DNA from: Actinomadura physcomitrii
GTDB taxonomy: Bacteria; Actinomycetota; Actinomycetes; Streptosporangiales; Streptosporangiaceae
Length of the DNA stretch: 60,686 bases
Direction of reading: 5' to 3'
Assembly: GCF_008923205.2 (NCBI RefSeq)
Contig: NZ_WBMS02000059.1
Span: forward strand, 1 to 60,686
In this document: positions 31,600-40,669 of the stretch, piece by piece
How positions within the stretch are numbered: position 1 is the first letter of the stretch
Layout of the letters: every line of letters begins with the position of its first letter
Position numbers and translations under genes: made by a program
The notes under the pieces: model-generated
Told to the model about the DNA's origin: nothing
What the model saw: only the letters and a program-made list of their open reading frames with translations
The model's database searches: none

Positions 31600-32031
31600 A
31601 TGTCCGAGGCACTGCCCGGCGAGAGCGTTGAGGACAAGTCCCTCGGCGAGCTCGTCGCGCTGGCGTCCAGCAACGTCTCCGCGCTGGTCAGGGCGGAGAT
31701 CGACCTGGCCAAGCTGGAGCTGAAGGCGGATGCGAAGAAAGCCGCCTACGGCAGCGTGATGTTCACCATCGCGGCGCTGATCGGCGGGCTGATCGTCATC
31801 CTGCTGTCGATCGCGCTGGCGTACGGGCTCGTCGCCGCCGGGCTCTACCACTGGGCCGCGTTCCTGGTCGTGTCCGGCATCTACCTGGTGCTCGCGGCCG
31901 GCCTGATCGGCTTCGGCTACCTGCGCATCCGCAAGATCGACGGGGCGAAGCGGACGCGGAAGACGCTGAAGGACGACTTCGCGGCGCTGCGGCACCGCGG
32001 CGACTCGGACACCCCCGCCCTGACGGACTGA
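31600..32031 (+). CDS. phage-holin-family (Actinobacteriophage_holin_3_superfamily/DUF1469-like) membrane protein
   Basis: 143 aa, ATG at 31600 after AGAGGAG. An N-terminal amphipathic helix 'LGELVALASSNVSALVRAEIDLAKLELKADAKKA' is followed by two membrane helices (about 48-75 and 80-104) and a charged tail. Despite the family name these chromosomal proteins are not phage lysis genes; M. tuberculosis Rv3669 occupies this place. Role unknown, perhaps membrane organisation. Confidence 0.82.
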   Translation: MSEALPGESVEDKSLGELVALASSNVSALVRAEIDLAKLELKADAKKAAYGSVMFTIAALIGGLIVILLSIALAYGLVAAGLYHWAAFLVVSGIYLVLAAGLIGFGYLRIRKIDGAKRTRKTLKDDFAALRHRGDSDTPALTD

Positions 32032-32039
32032 CGCCCGCC

Positions 32040-32963
32040 ATGTCCGGGCACGACACATCCCTGGTCGAGGTCGACGGACCGTGGACGCACCGGGCCGTCA
32101 GCGCCGGCGGGACGCGGTTCCACGTCGCCGAGGCCGGGGAGGGGCCGCTGGTCCTGCTGCTGCACGGCTTCCCGCAGTTCTGGTGGTCGTGGCACCACCA
32201 GCTGGTGTCGCTGGCGGACGCCGGGTACCGGGCGGTCGCGGTGGACCTGCGCGGGTACGGCGGCAGCGACAAGCCGCCGCGCGGATACGACCTGATCACG
32301 CTGGCCGGGGACGCCGCGGGGCTGGTGCGCGCGCTCGGCGAGGCGAACGCGGTCGTGTGCGGGCACGACTGGGGCGGGCTGCTGGCGTGGACGACGGCGG
32401 TCTACCACCCGAAGATCGTCCAGCGGCTGGCCGTGGTGGGGGCGCCGCATCCGCTGCGGCTGCGGCAGTCGGTGCTGGGCGATCCGCGCGGGCAGGGGTG
32501 GGCGACGCGGCACACGTTCGGTTTCCAGGTGCCGATGTGGCCGGAGCGGCGGCTCGTCCGCGACGACGGGGAACTGGCAGGGCGGCTCCTGCGGGACTGG
32601 TCCGGTCCGGGGTGGCCGGACGAGCGGACGGAGCGTTTCGCGCGGAAGGCGGTGCAGATCCCGGGGACGGCGCACTGCGCGCTGGAGTACCACCGCTGGC
32701 TGATCAGGTCGCAGGCCCGTCCGGACGGCATCCGCTACGCGCACCGTATGCGCACTCCCATCCAGGCGCCCACGCTCCAGCTGCACGGTGACCTCGACAC
32801 GTGCACGCTTCCCGCCAGTGCCCAGGGCTCGGGGCGCTATGTGGCGGCGCCGTACCGGTGGAAGCTCATCGAAGGGACGGGGCATTTCCCCCACCAGGAG
32901 CGTCCGCGCGCGTTCGACGCGCAGCTCCTCGGGTGGCTCGCCGACCCGGAGCCCGACAGCTGA
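32040..32963 (+). CDS. alpha/beta hydrolase, epoxide-hydrolase-like (EphE type)
   Basis: 307 aa. The oxyanion-hole segment is LLLHGFPQFWWSW, the nucleophile elbow is VVCGHDWGG with Asp as nucleophile (epoxide-hydrolase/dehalogenase type, not serine esterase). The terminal catalytic His is in EGTGHFPHQE and the acid is probably in HGDLDTCT. Residues 'VDLRGYGGSDKP' are typical of epoxide hydrolases. It would open epoxides by water addition; the substrate is unknown. Starts 8 bp after the holin-like gene, likely the same transcript. Equivalent to Rv3670. Confidence 0.85.
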   Translation: MSGHDTSLVEVDGPWTHRAVSAGGTRFHVAEAGEGPLVLLLHGFPQFWWSWHHQLVSLADAGYRAVAVDLRGYGGSDKPPRGYDLITLAGDAAGLVRALGEANAVVCGHDWGGLLAWTTAVYHPKIVQRLAVVGAPHPLRLRQSVLGDPRGQGWATRHTFGFQVPMWPERRLVRDDGELAGRLLRDWSGPGWPDERTERFARKAVQIPGTAHCALEYHRWLIRSQARPDGIRYAHRMRTPIQAPTLQLHGDLDTCTLPASAQGSGRYVAAPYRWKLIEGTGHFPHQERPRAFDAQLLGWLADPEPDS

Positions 32964-33004
32964 CGCGGGCCGCTCCTGAGACGGGACCCGCGTACGGTTG
33001 AGGC

Positions 33005-33463
33005 ATGCGGGATCGTGACGAGTCCGGACGCCCACGCAACGCACGGCCGCGCGACGCGTATGGCCGTCCCCTGCCGCACGGCGCCGCCGGGGTGCCCACC
33101 ATGCCGGATGATCTGGACATGCCGCCCGCGGAGGCCCTGGTGGAGGCGCAGCGCCTCCTGGACGAGGACCGGCCCTTCCACGCGCACGAGGTCCTCGAAG
33201 CCGCCTGGAAGGCCGCTCCGGAGCCGGAACGGGAGCTGTGGCGGGGCCTCGCCCAGGTCGCCGTGGGGATCACCCACCTGCGGCGCGGGAACGCGCGCGG
33301 CGCGCAGGCGCTGCTGAGCCGCGCCGCCGACCGCATCGAACCGTACGGCGACACCGAGGCCCCTCCGCACCGCATCGACGTGGACGGCATCGTCCGGCAG
33401 GCGCGCGCGCTGGCCGAACACCCCCAGGACGCCCCGGTGAAGCTCCGCCTCACAGCGCCCTGA
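33005..33463 (+). CDS. DUF309 protein
   Basis: 152 aa. Residues about 42-90 carry the DUF309 pattern 'LLDEDRPFHAHEVLEAAWK' and 'ELWRGLAQVAVGITHLRRGN', with FHAHEVLE as the signature. The N-terminal 35 residues are disordered and basic. TACGGT at 32993-32998 lies six bases before the ATG and resembles a -10, so the mRNA may be leaderless. Function unknown. Convergent with marP. Confidence 0.8.
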   Translation: MRDRDESGRPRNARPRDAYGRPLPHGAAGVPTMPDDLDMPPAEALVEAQRLLDEDRPFHAHEVLEAAWKAAPEPERELWRGLAQVAVGITHLRRGNARGAQALLSRAADRIEPYGDTEAPPHRIDVDGIVRQARALAEHPQDAPVKLRLTAP

Positions 33464-33482
33464 CGGCGCCGCCCCGCTGTGC

Positions 33483-34676
33483 TTAGTCGGAGCAGCTCTG
33501 CGTGCCGACCGGCTTGGTGAGGGACACGCCCTGCTCGGCGTCCGGCGCGACCTCCGCGGCCGTCAGCGCGTACCCGGTCGACGGGGTGTCCAGCGCCGCC
33601 GCGAAGATCACGCCGTAGACCTTGCCCTCGGTGGACAGCAGCGGCCCGCCGGAGTTGCCCGGCTCCACCTTCCCGCGGATCGCGTAGATCTCGCGGCTGA
33701 CCTGCCCGGCGTGGTAGATGTCCGGGCCGCGCGCCGTCTGCCGGGCGCGGATCCGGGCGGCGCCCGGCGTGAACGGCTGGTTCTTCGGGAACCCGGCGAT
33801 GATCGCGCTGTCGCGGACCCGCGCCTCCCCGGCGAACTTCAGCGGCTGCGCGTCCAGGCCCGGCACGTACAGCACCGCGATGTCGCGCTTCGGGTCGTAC
33901 AGGACGACGCGGCCGCGGGTCCGGTTCCCGGTGCGGCTCTCCACGATCGACGGCCCCTGGGCGCCCGCGACGACGTGCGCGTTCGTCATGATGTGCTGCG
34001 GCGCGAACACGAACCCGGTGCCCTCGATGCGGCGCTGGCACTGCGGCGCGGTGCTGACGACCTTGACGATGCTGTTCTTGGCCTCGCGCAGGCCCGCGGT
34101 GTTCAGCACCGACTCGTCCGGCGGCGGCACCTGCACCACCGACTCGCCGCCGAGCCCGTTGAAGACCTGCGGGAACTCGCTGCTCTTCACGAACCCCTGG
34201 AACGAGGTGAACCAGGTCTGCGCCTGCGCGGGCATCACGCCGTTGATGCCCTTGATGATCGTCGAGCCCTTGACCTGCGTGCGCACCGGCTTGAACTCCG
34301 AGTTCGCCACCAGGTTCCCGAAGAACCAGGCGACGACCAGCAGCGACAGCGCGCTGACGAAGGTGCCGCCGACCGCGTCGGCGGTGCGGGCGTTCAGCCC
34401 GGTCACCCGGTTGCGCAGCACCGCGCCGACCGACGAGGCGATCAGCTGCCCGAGCGTGGCGGCCAGGAACGCGACCACGATGGCCAGCAGCGCCTGCTGC
34501 GCGGCCCCGTTCACCGTGGCCTCGGCGATCGGCGGCGCGATGAGCACCCCGATCACGCCGCCGCCGACGAAGCCGACGAAGCTCAGCAGGCTGACGATGA
34601 AGCCCTGCCGGTACCCCGAGACTCCGAACAGCACGACGAGCACGAGCAGGATGAGATCGAGAACGTGGTCGTGCAC
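33483..34676 (-). CDS. marP: MarP-type membrane serine protease
   Basis: 397 aa from the GTG at 34676, the same length as M. tuberculosis MarP (Rv3671c). A CvpA-like N-terminal part with four membrane helices (about 1-165) is followed by a periplasmic trypsin-like domain. The catalytic triad is His234 (TNAHVV), Asp265 (KRDIAVLY) and Ser342 (GNSGGPLL). Cysteines in 'APQCQRR' and at the C-terminus (SCSD) may form the redox disulfide known in MarP. MarP maintains envelope and cytoplasmic pH under acid stress by processing peptidoglycan hydrolases. 200 bp separate it from the NUDIX gene. Confidence 0.92.
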   Translation of the reverse strand: MHDHVLDLILLVLVVLFGVSGYRQGFIVSLLSFVGFVGGGVIGVLIAPPIAEATVNGAAQQALLAIVVAFLAATLGQLIASSVGAVLRNRVTGLNARTADAVGGTFVSALSLLVVAWFFGNLVANSEFKPVRTQVKGSTIIKGINGVMPAQAQTWFTSFQGFVKSSEFPQVFNGLGGESVVQVPPPDESVLNTAGLREAKNSIVKVVSTAPQCQRRIEGTGFVFAPQHIMTNAHVVAGAQGPSIVESRTGNRTRGRVVLYDPKRDIAVLYVPGLDAQPLKFAGEARVRDSAIIAGFPKNQPFTPGAARIRARQTARGPDIYHAGQVSREIYAIRGKVEPGNSGGPLLSTEGKVYGVIFAAALDTPSTGYALTAAEVAPDAEQGVSLTKPVGTQSCSD

Positions 34677-34876
34677 CGCTTCACCGTATAGGGACTGGGG
34701 CCCGGTGCACGTCCCCTCACCGGACCAGTTTGGGCTGCGGCGGATGACCGTGCAGGGCGACGCGGCGGCGGCCCCGCTCATGCTGGAGATGACGGCACCG
34801 CCCTGACCTGCCCGAACTTCGGGCGCGACCGGAAGCGCCCGCGAGGAAGGGCCGAATCGAGCCGGATGGGGCCGAG

Positions 34877-35536
34877 TCAGCCGCGGGAGGCGAGGGTCAG
34901 CACGTCCGGCGGCAGGTCCTCGACGCGGGACGCGTCCCAGGGGCGGTCCCAGCCGCCCGCGACCAGCACCTGCGTCAGCACCGCCGCGGTGAACCCCCAC
35001 ACCAGCATGCCGCCGGCGCGGAACGCCGGGCCCATCCGCATCCCGGACGGGTGCCGGACCGTCAGCCGGTTCGCCGGATCGGCCAGGTCCGCGATCGGGA
35101 CGCGGGCGACCAGCGCGACCTCGCCGGGATGGCCGGGCGCGACCTCCGACGGCTCCCGCCACCAGCCCGCGACGGGCGTGACGCGGTGCCGGCTGTGCGC
35201 CAGGTAAAGCTCGGGGAGCGTGCAGAGCACGTCCACGCCGGACGGCTCGACGCCGGCCTCCTCCCACGCCTCCCGCAGCGCCGCCGCGACCGGCCCGTCG
35301 TCGCCGGGATCGATCCGGCCGCCGGGGAACGCGGGCTGCCCGGCGTGCTTGGACAGCGTCGCGGCCCGCTCGGTGAGCAGCACGTCCGGGCCGTCCGGGC
35401 CCTCGCCGAAAAGGATCAGCACGGCGGCGGCGCGCGCGCCGGGCTGCGGTTCGAACGTCGGCGGCACCGGCAGCCGCGGCGCCGCGGCGCGGAACCGGTC
35501 GAGCCACGGCGGGCAGGTGGATGCGGTCTCGGTCAC
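34877..35536 (-). CDS. NUDIX hydrolase, CoA diphosphatase type
   Basis: 219 aa. It has the UPF0035/CoA motif LLTERAATLSKHAGQPAFPGG next to the NUDIX box (GRIDPGDDGPVAAALREAWEEAGV), which includes REAWEE for Mg2+ binding. This pairing is typical of enzymes cleaving coenzyme A or acyl-CoA into 3',5'-ADP and phosphopantetheine. Same place as Rv3672c beside marP. The Rv3673c thioredoxin-like gene usually found next is absent. Confidence 0.88.
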   Translation of the reverse strand: MTETASTCPPWLDRFRAAAPRLPVPPTFEPQPGARAAAVLILFGEGPDGPDVLLTERAATLSKHAGQPAFPGGRIDPGDDGPVAAALREAWEEAGVEPSGVDVLCTLPELYLAHSRHRVTPVAGWWREPSEVAPGHPGEVALVARVPIADLADPANRLTVRHPSGMRMGPAFRAGGMLVWGFTAAVLTQVLVAGGWDRPWDASRVEDLPPDVLTLASRG

Positions 35537-35626
35537 GCCACTCCCAACTCCGGAACGCCCGCGTTCCTTCCCGCCGGGAACGCTTCCGTCACCTTCCCGT
35601 TCACAAGGCCGCTCACGCGAGGCCGC

Positions 35627-36388
35627 TCACGAGAACGGGCCGGGCTTGACCAGCTTGCGGGCCGCCTCCGCGTCGACCGGCCCCGTCCCGTAGGACGGGC
35701 AGTCCCGGGCGAGCGGGCAGGCCCCGCAGGCGGGACGGCGCGCGTGGCAGATCCGGCGGCCGTGCCAGATCAGTCGGTGCGACAGCATCGTCCAGTCCTT
35801 GCGGGGGAAGATCTCCCCGATCTCCTTCTCGACCTTCACCGGGTCGTCCTCGGCGGTCCAGCCGAACCGGTTGACCAACCGCCCGAAGTGGGTGTCGACC
35901 GTGATGCCGGGCACGTCGAACGCGTTGCCCAGCACGACGTTCGCGGTCTTGCGGCCGACGCCCGGCAGGGTCACGAGATCGTCGAGCCGCCCCGGCACCT
36001 CCCCGCCGAACCGGTCGCGGAGCGCGGCGGACAGACCCATCACCGACTTGGTCTTGGCGCGGAAGAACCCGGTCGGCTTCAGCAGCGCCTCGACGTCCTC
36101 GGGGTCGGCGGCGGCCAGATCCTCCGGCGTCGGGTACTTCGCGAACAGCGCCGGGGTCGTCAGGTTCACCCGCTTGTCGGTGGTCTGCGCCGACAGGACG
36201 GTCGCGACCAGCAGCTGGAACGGGGTGCCGAAGTCCAGCTCGCAGTGCGCGTCGGGGTAGGTCTCGGCGAGCACCCGGTTCATCCTGCGCGCGCGCCGCA
36301 CCAGCCCGATCCGGGTCTCGTTCCGGAACCTGCGCGCCCGCGCCGCCCCGCCCGGAACGGCCTTCCCGGCCGCCGTCTCCTCAGCCAT
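35627..36388 (-). CDS. nth: endonuclease III
   Basis: 253 aa, ATG at 36388. Helix-hairpin-helix LPGVGRKTANVVLGNAF contains the catalytic Lys; the catalytic Asp is in VDTHFGRLVNR. The iron-sulfur loop C-x6-C-x2-C-x5-C is present in CHARRPACGACPLARDC. It removes oxidised pyrimidines and cuts the abasic site in base-excision repair. The N-terminal 30 residues are basic and extra relative to E. coli. Equivalent to Rv3674c. Confidence 0.95.
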   Translation of the reverse strand: MAEETAAGKAVPGGAARARRFRNETRIGLVRRARRMNRVLAETYPDAHCELDFGTPFQLLVATVLSAQTTDKRVNLTTPALFAKYPTPEDLAAADPEDVEALLKPTGFFRAKTKSVMGLSAALRDRFGGEVPGRLDDLVTLPGVGRKTANVVLGNAFDVPGITVDTHFGRLVNRFGWTAEDDPVKVEKEIGEIFPRKDWTMLSHRLIWHGRRICHARRPACGACPLARDCPSYGTGPVDAEAARKLVKPGPFS

Positions 36389-36477
36389 GCAGCTCAGACT
36401 AGAACCCCCGGCGGCCGGACCGCGCGAGGACGCCCGCGCGCGGACGGTTCCGGCGAGGACGGCCCCGGGCCCGGCCG

Positions 36478-38676
36478 TCACCCGAGGCCCTCGAGCCCGT
36501 CGAGATCGAGATCGTCGAGGTCGCCGAAGTCCCCGAAGCCGGCGAGACCGCCGGGCGGGGCCTGGGCGAGCAGCGACTGCTCCGCCCAGATGGTCTTGCC
36601 GTGCGCGGTGTGGCGCGTCCCCCAGGCCTGGGTGAGCTGCGCGACGAGGAGCAGGCCGCGGCCGCCCTCGTCGAACACCCGGGCCCGGCGCAGGTGCGGG
36701 GCGGTCTCGCTGCCGTCGGAGACCTCGCAGGTCAGCACCCGGTCCAGGATGAGCCGCAGCCGGATCGGGCCCTCGGCGTGCCGGATCGCGTTGGTGACCA
36801 GCTCGCTCACCACCAGCTCGGTCACGAACGCGGCGTCCCCGATGTCCCACTCCGCCAGCCGCTCGGTCACCTTTTTGCGGGCGTCGGCGACGACCGCCGG
36901 ATCCGAGGGCAGGTCCCAGGTGGCGACCTGGTCACCCGTCAGCACGCGGGTGCGGGCGACCAGCAGGGCCGCGTCGTCCACCGGCTGGTCGGGGAGCACG
37001 GAGCCGAGGATGTTCTCGCAGGTGGTCTCCAGTGACGGCGACGTCCGGGCCAGCGCGCGGCGCAGCCGCTCCAGGCCGGCTTCGATGTCGCGGTCGCGGG
37101 ACCGCACCAGGCCGTCGGTGTAGAGGACGAGGGTGCTGCCCACCGGGATCTCCAGGTCGACGCTTTCGAACGGCAGGCCGCCCAGGCCGAGCGGCGGGGC
37201 CGCGGGCACGTCGATGAAGTCGACGGAGCCGTCGGGGGTGACGAGCGCGGGCGGTGTGTGCCCGGCGCGGGCGATGCCGCACATCCGCGACACCGGGTCG
37301 TAGACCGCGTAGAGGCACGTCGCCCCGAAGTCGGGGCCCTGGTCCTCGGGCGCGGCCGCCTCCGCCTCCGCCGTGAACCGGCCGACCAGGTCGTCGAGGT
37401 GGGTGAGCAGCTCGTCCGGCGGGAGGTCGATGTCGGCGAGGGTGCGCACGGCGGTGCGGAGCCGGCCCATCGCGGCGGACGCGTACAGCCCGTGGCCGAC
37501 GACGTCGCCGACGACGAGGGCGACCCGCGACCCCGACAGCGGGATCACGTCGAACCAGTCCCCGCCGATGCCGTGGTTCGCGCTGGCGGGCAGGTAGCGG
37601 CCCGCGACCTCCACCGCGGACTGCTCCGGGAACCGCTGCGGCAGCAGGCTGCGCTGCAGCGCCAGCGCGGTCGCGCGCTCGCGGGTGTAGCGGCGGGCGT
37701 TGTCGAGGCAGACGGCGGCCCGGGCGGTGAGCTCCTCGGCGATCAGCACGTCGTCCGGCGCGAACGGCTCGCGGTCGCGGCCGCGCAGGAAGGTGGCGAC
37801 GCCGAGGGTGATCCCGCGCGCCCGGATCGGCACGCTGAGGAACGAGTGCAGGCCGTGTTCGAGGACGAGCCCGATCCGGTCGGGGGCGCTCTCGATCATG
37901 GCCAGGTAGCCGGGGTCGCCGGAGCCGGTCAGCACCGGTTCGCCGCTGGTCAGGGCGCGGACCGAGGGGAAGGACTCGGGGTAGTGGTCGATGTCGCCGA
38001 GCCGCACCACGCTCGGCACGTCCCCGCCGACGGACCCGTGCGCGGCGCGCCGCATCACCACGGTGGCCGGGACGGGTCCCGGCCGCGGCTCGGCCCCGCC
38101 GGTCACGGACTCCAGCAGGTCGACGAAGGCGACGTCGGCCAGCCGCGGCAGCACCACGTCGACCAGCTCCCGGGCGGTCCTGGTGACGTCCAGGGTGCTG
38201 CCGATGGCGGTGCTGGCCTCGTTGACCAGCGCCAGCCGCTGCCGCGCCCGGTACTGCTCGGTGATGTCGAGGACCCCGACCCACACCGCGCGCGTCCGGC
38301 CCTGGTCGTCCTTGAGCGGGGCGATGGACACCGACCAGGCCCGTTCGAGGTCCTCGCCGGGCACCCTGCGGTAGGTCTCCCGCTGCACCGGCTCGCCGGT
38401 GTCGAGGACCTGGCGCATGTAGCGCGCGAGCGCCTCGAACTGGGGGCCGGGCAGGGCGTCGGTGAGGCACCGCCCGCGGATCTGGTCCTCGGTCATGTCG
38501 AACATCCGGCACATCCGGTCGTTGACGCGCAGGCACACCAGGTCCGTGTCGTGGACGGCCAAGGCGAAGGGGGACTGGTCGAACGCCCACTCGGTGATCG
38601 GCGCGCGCTGGGCGCCGGCCCGCCGATCGGCGCCGCCGCCGGTCACAGGAGTGTTGGTGTGGGTGTCCAATGCCAT
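36478..38676 (-). CDS. PAS-GAF-SpoIIE (PP2C)-HATPase signalling protein
   Basis: 732 aa. Order: PAS (about 28-142, ITEWAFDQSPFALAVHDTD), GAF (about 150-330), SpoIIE/PP2C phosphatase (about 345-560, with GGDWFDVIPL, VVGDVVGHG and VLYTDGLV as metal-binding motifs), then an RsbW-like ATPase domain (about 575-690, FVTELVVSELVTNAIRHAEG with the N-box Asn). It ends in an odd acidic repeat GFGDFGDLDDLDLDGLEG. Such proteins dephosphorylate anti-anti-sigma factors like BldG and may also bind them. Monocistronic, facing away from the truncated PucR gene. Confidence 0.9.
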   Translation of the reverse strand: MALDTHTNTPVTGGGADRRAGAQRAPITEWAFDQSPFALAVHDTDLVCLRVNDRMCRMFDMTEDQIRGRCLTDALPGPQFEALARYMRQVLDTGEPVQRETYRRVPGEDLERAWSVSIAPLKDDQGRTRAVWVGVLDITEQYRARQRLALVNEASTAIGSTLDVTRTARELVDVVLPRLADVAFVDLLESVTGGAEPRPGPVPATVVMRRAAHGSVGGDVPSVVRLGDIDHYPESFPSVRALTSGEPVLTGSGDPGYLAMIESAPDRIGLVLEHGLHSFLSVPIRARGITLGVATFLRGRDREPFAPDDVLIAEELTARAAVCLDNARRYTRERATALALQRSLLPQRFPEQSAVEVAGRYLPASANHGIGGDWFDVIPLSGSRVALVVGDVVGHGLYASAAMGRLRTAVRTLADIDLPPDELLTHLDDLVGRFTAEAEAAAPEDQGPDFGATCLYAVYDPVSRMCGIARAGHTPPALVTPDGSVDFIDVPAAPPLGLGGLPFESVDLEIPVGSTLVLYTDGLVRSRDRDIEAGLERLRRALARTSPSLETTCENILGSVLPDQPVDDAALLVARTRVLTGDQVATWDLPSDPAVVADARKKVTERLAEWDIGDAAFVTELVVSELVTNAIRHAEGPIRLRLILDRVLTCEVSDGSETAPHLRRARVFDEGGRGLLLVAQLTQAWGTRHTAHGKTIWAEQSLLAQAPPGGLAGFGDFGDLDDLDLDGLEGLG

Positions 38677-38914
38677 CCGCCCCGTCGAAGTCCGCTGTCC
38701 CCCGGTTGTCGCAGGTGGGGTTGTTCAAACTACCCACCGATCGGCCATCGACCCAGGGATCGCCCCAGCCTTGGGCAGGTCGTGACGGAACCGGCGCCGT
38801 ACGGCAAGCGGCGGCGCCGGCGCGCCCGGGCCCGGAAAGTTCCGCGAAACCCTGTAATCCAGGGCTTCGCGCGCCGTCTCCATCCCTACGTCGTACCCCG
38901 TGAAGGAGATCTCA

Positions 38915-39745
38915 TTGTCTGACTTCAGCCAGGTGGTTTCCCTCCCCGTGCGCCGCATCGACCTCGGGCTGTCCTTCGACGGTTCCGCGCGGCTGGCCGC
39001 CGAGCTGCGCGGGCAGGTGCCCGCCGTCGCCGCGGAGGCGGCGCACCGGATCGAGAAGCGCCTCCCCGAGCTCGTCCGGCCGCACGACCCCCGGTACGCC
39101 CGGGGCCTGGAGACGGCCGTGGAGTGCGCCATCGGCCACTTCCTGGACCTGCCGGCCGATCCCGGCGTCTCGTCCGCCGACGTGCTGGACTTCTGGCGGC
39201 GGGTCGGCGCCGGGGAGGCCGGCGAGGGGCGCACGCTGGACTCCTGGCACACCGCGATCCGGATCGGCGCCGGGGTCGCGGTCGAGGCGCTCACCGAGCA
39301 CGCCGGGCGCCTCGGCCACCGGGTGGACGCGTCCACCATGGCGGGCATCACCCACGCGATGTTCGACTACATGAACCAGCTCGCGGCGGCCGTCTCCGAA
39401 GGCCACGCGGACGCGGCGGCGCGCGCGGCCGGGTCGCAGCAGGAGCACCGGCGGCGCCTGCTGGACCTGCTGCTCGATGATCCCGCGCCCGCCGCGCGGG
39501 AGCTGCGGGAGGCGGCCGGCGAGGCGGCCTGGCCGCTGCCCCGGACGGTCGCGGCCGTGGCGCTGCGCGAGCGCGGGCCGTCTCCTCGGTACCCGCGCCT
39601 GTCACCACGCCGTCATCCAACCCAGAGCACGCATCTGATCACAACCCTCGTAGGTCGCCATCCGCCGCCTCATAAGACGTCCGAGGACTCACTTCGTTAC
39701 GAGTTTTCGCGCGGCCGCATGAGCGATCGGGGCGCGAGGGGGTGA
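38915..39745 (+). pseudogene. PucR/CdaR-type regulator, C-terminally truncated
   Basis: TTG at 38915 with AAGGAG seven bases upstream. Residues 1-200 form the all-helical RsbR-like N-domain of actinomycete PucR regulators (RIDLGLSFDGSARLAAEL; 'TWHTAIRIGA'-like DSWHTAIRIGAGVAVEAL). Homology stops at about 39580 after WPLPRTVAAVALRERGP. The remaining 50 codons are composition noise, and the GGDEF-like and HTH_30 domains are missing. The break coincides with the start of the SDR/CMD/esterase segment, suggesting insertion or deletion. DNA binding is lost. Confidence 0.7.
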
Positions 39746-39750
39746 TCACC

Positions 39751-39779
39751 TTAAAAAGACGGATGTGTATTTTTATGCT
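39751..39779 (+). promoter_or_regulatory. promoter of the SDR-CMD operon
   Basis: TTAAAA (39751-39756), 17-bp spacer, TATGCT (39774-39779), with the ATG at 39791; the transcript would be leaderless or nearly so. The spacer contains GTGTATTTTT, an AT-rich patch striking against the surrounding GC. Confidence 0.6.
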
Positions 39780-39790
39780 ACCGTCCCGGC

Positions 39791-40669
39791 ATGATCTACG
39801 ACTCCGCGCGCTGGACGGCCACCCTCGCGGGCCGGCGCGTGCTGATCACCGGCGCGGCGCGCGGCATCGGCGCGGCGCTCGCCGCCCGGCTGCACGAGCG
39901 CGGCGCGCGGGTCGCCCTGGCGGGCCTCGAACCGGACCTGCTCGGCTCCGTCGCCGCCGGCTGCGCGGACGCCCCCTGGTGGACCTGCGACGTCACCGAC
40001 CGCGACCGGGTCCGCACCGTCGTGGACGAGGCGGCGCGCGCGCTCGGCGGCCTGGACGTCGTCGTCGCGAACGCCGGGGTCGCCGCGCAGATGCCCGTCA
40101 TCGGCGGCGACCCCGCGGTCCTGGAGCAGAGCCTGCGGGTCAACGTGCTCGGCGTCCACAACACGCTGTCGGCCGCCGGCCCCCACATCAGCCACCGGCG
40201 CGGCTACACGCTGACCGTCGCGTCGCTCGCCGCCGTCGTCCGCCTGCCGCTGCTCGGCGCCTACAGCGCGTCCAAGGCGGCGGCCGAGGCGCTCGGCGAC
40301 ACGCTGCGGATCGAGCTGCGGCCGTGGGGCGCCAAGTCCGGCGTCGCCTACTTCGCCGAACTCGACACCGACATGACCAGCCGCGGCTTCGGCACCGAGG
40401 CCGCCGCCGTACTCGCCGAGGGGGCGCGCGGCGCGATGGTGTCGCGGGTCGCGCCCCTCAAGGCCGGGATAGACGCGCTGGAGCGCGGCATCGCCCGCCG
40501 GTCCCGGCGGATCGTCGCGCCCTGGTGGGTGGCCGCGGCGCTGCCGGCGCACGCGGCGCTCCAGCCCCTGCTGGACCGGGCCGTCCAGCCGAGCCTGCGC
40601 CGCGCACTGGAGATCGCGCGCGCGGAGCACGCCGGCCTGACCACCCCGCAAGCGGACCGGGCGCTGTGA
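39791..40669 (+). CDS. short-chain dehydrogenase/reductase
   Basis: 292 aa. Rossmann motif TGAARGIG (TGxxxGxG), NAGV motif (DVVVANAGV), catalytic Ser in LTVASLAAV, and YSASKAAAEALGD with Tyr/Lys. NADP-dependence is likely from the basic residue after the Gly motif region. A membrane-like or hydrophobic C-terminal patch (APWWVAAALPAHAALQPLL) resembles SDRs acting on lipophilic substrates. Its TGA overlaps the GTG of the next gene. Confidence 0.88.
   Translation: MIYDSARWTATLAGRRVLITGAARGIGAALAARLHERGARVALAGLEPDLLGSVAAGCADAPWWTCDVTDRDRVRTVVDEAARALGGLDVVVANAGVAAQMPVIGGDPAVLEQSLRVNVLGVHNTLSAAGPHISHRRGYTLTVASLAAVVRLPLLGAYSASKAAAEALGDTLRIELRPWGAKSGVAYFAELDTDMTSRGFGTEAAAVLAEGARGAMVSRVAPLKAGIDALERGIARRSRRIVAPWWVAAALPAHAALQPLLDRAVQPSLRRALEIARAEHAGLTTPQADRAL

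Noticed and set aside
31600..32031. Phage remnant because of the holin-family name
   Set aside because: No other phage genes around; the gene is part of the conserved nhaA-holin-hydrolase order in actinobacteria.
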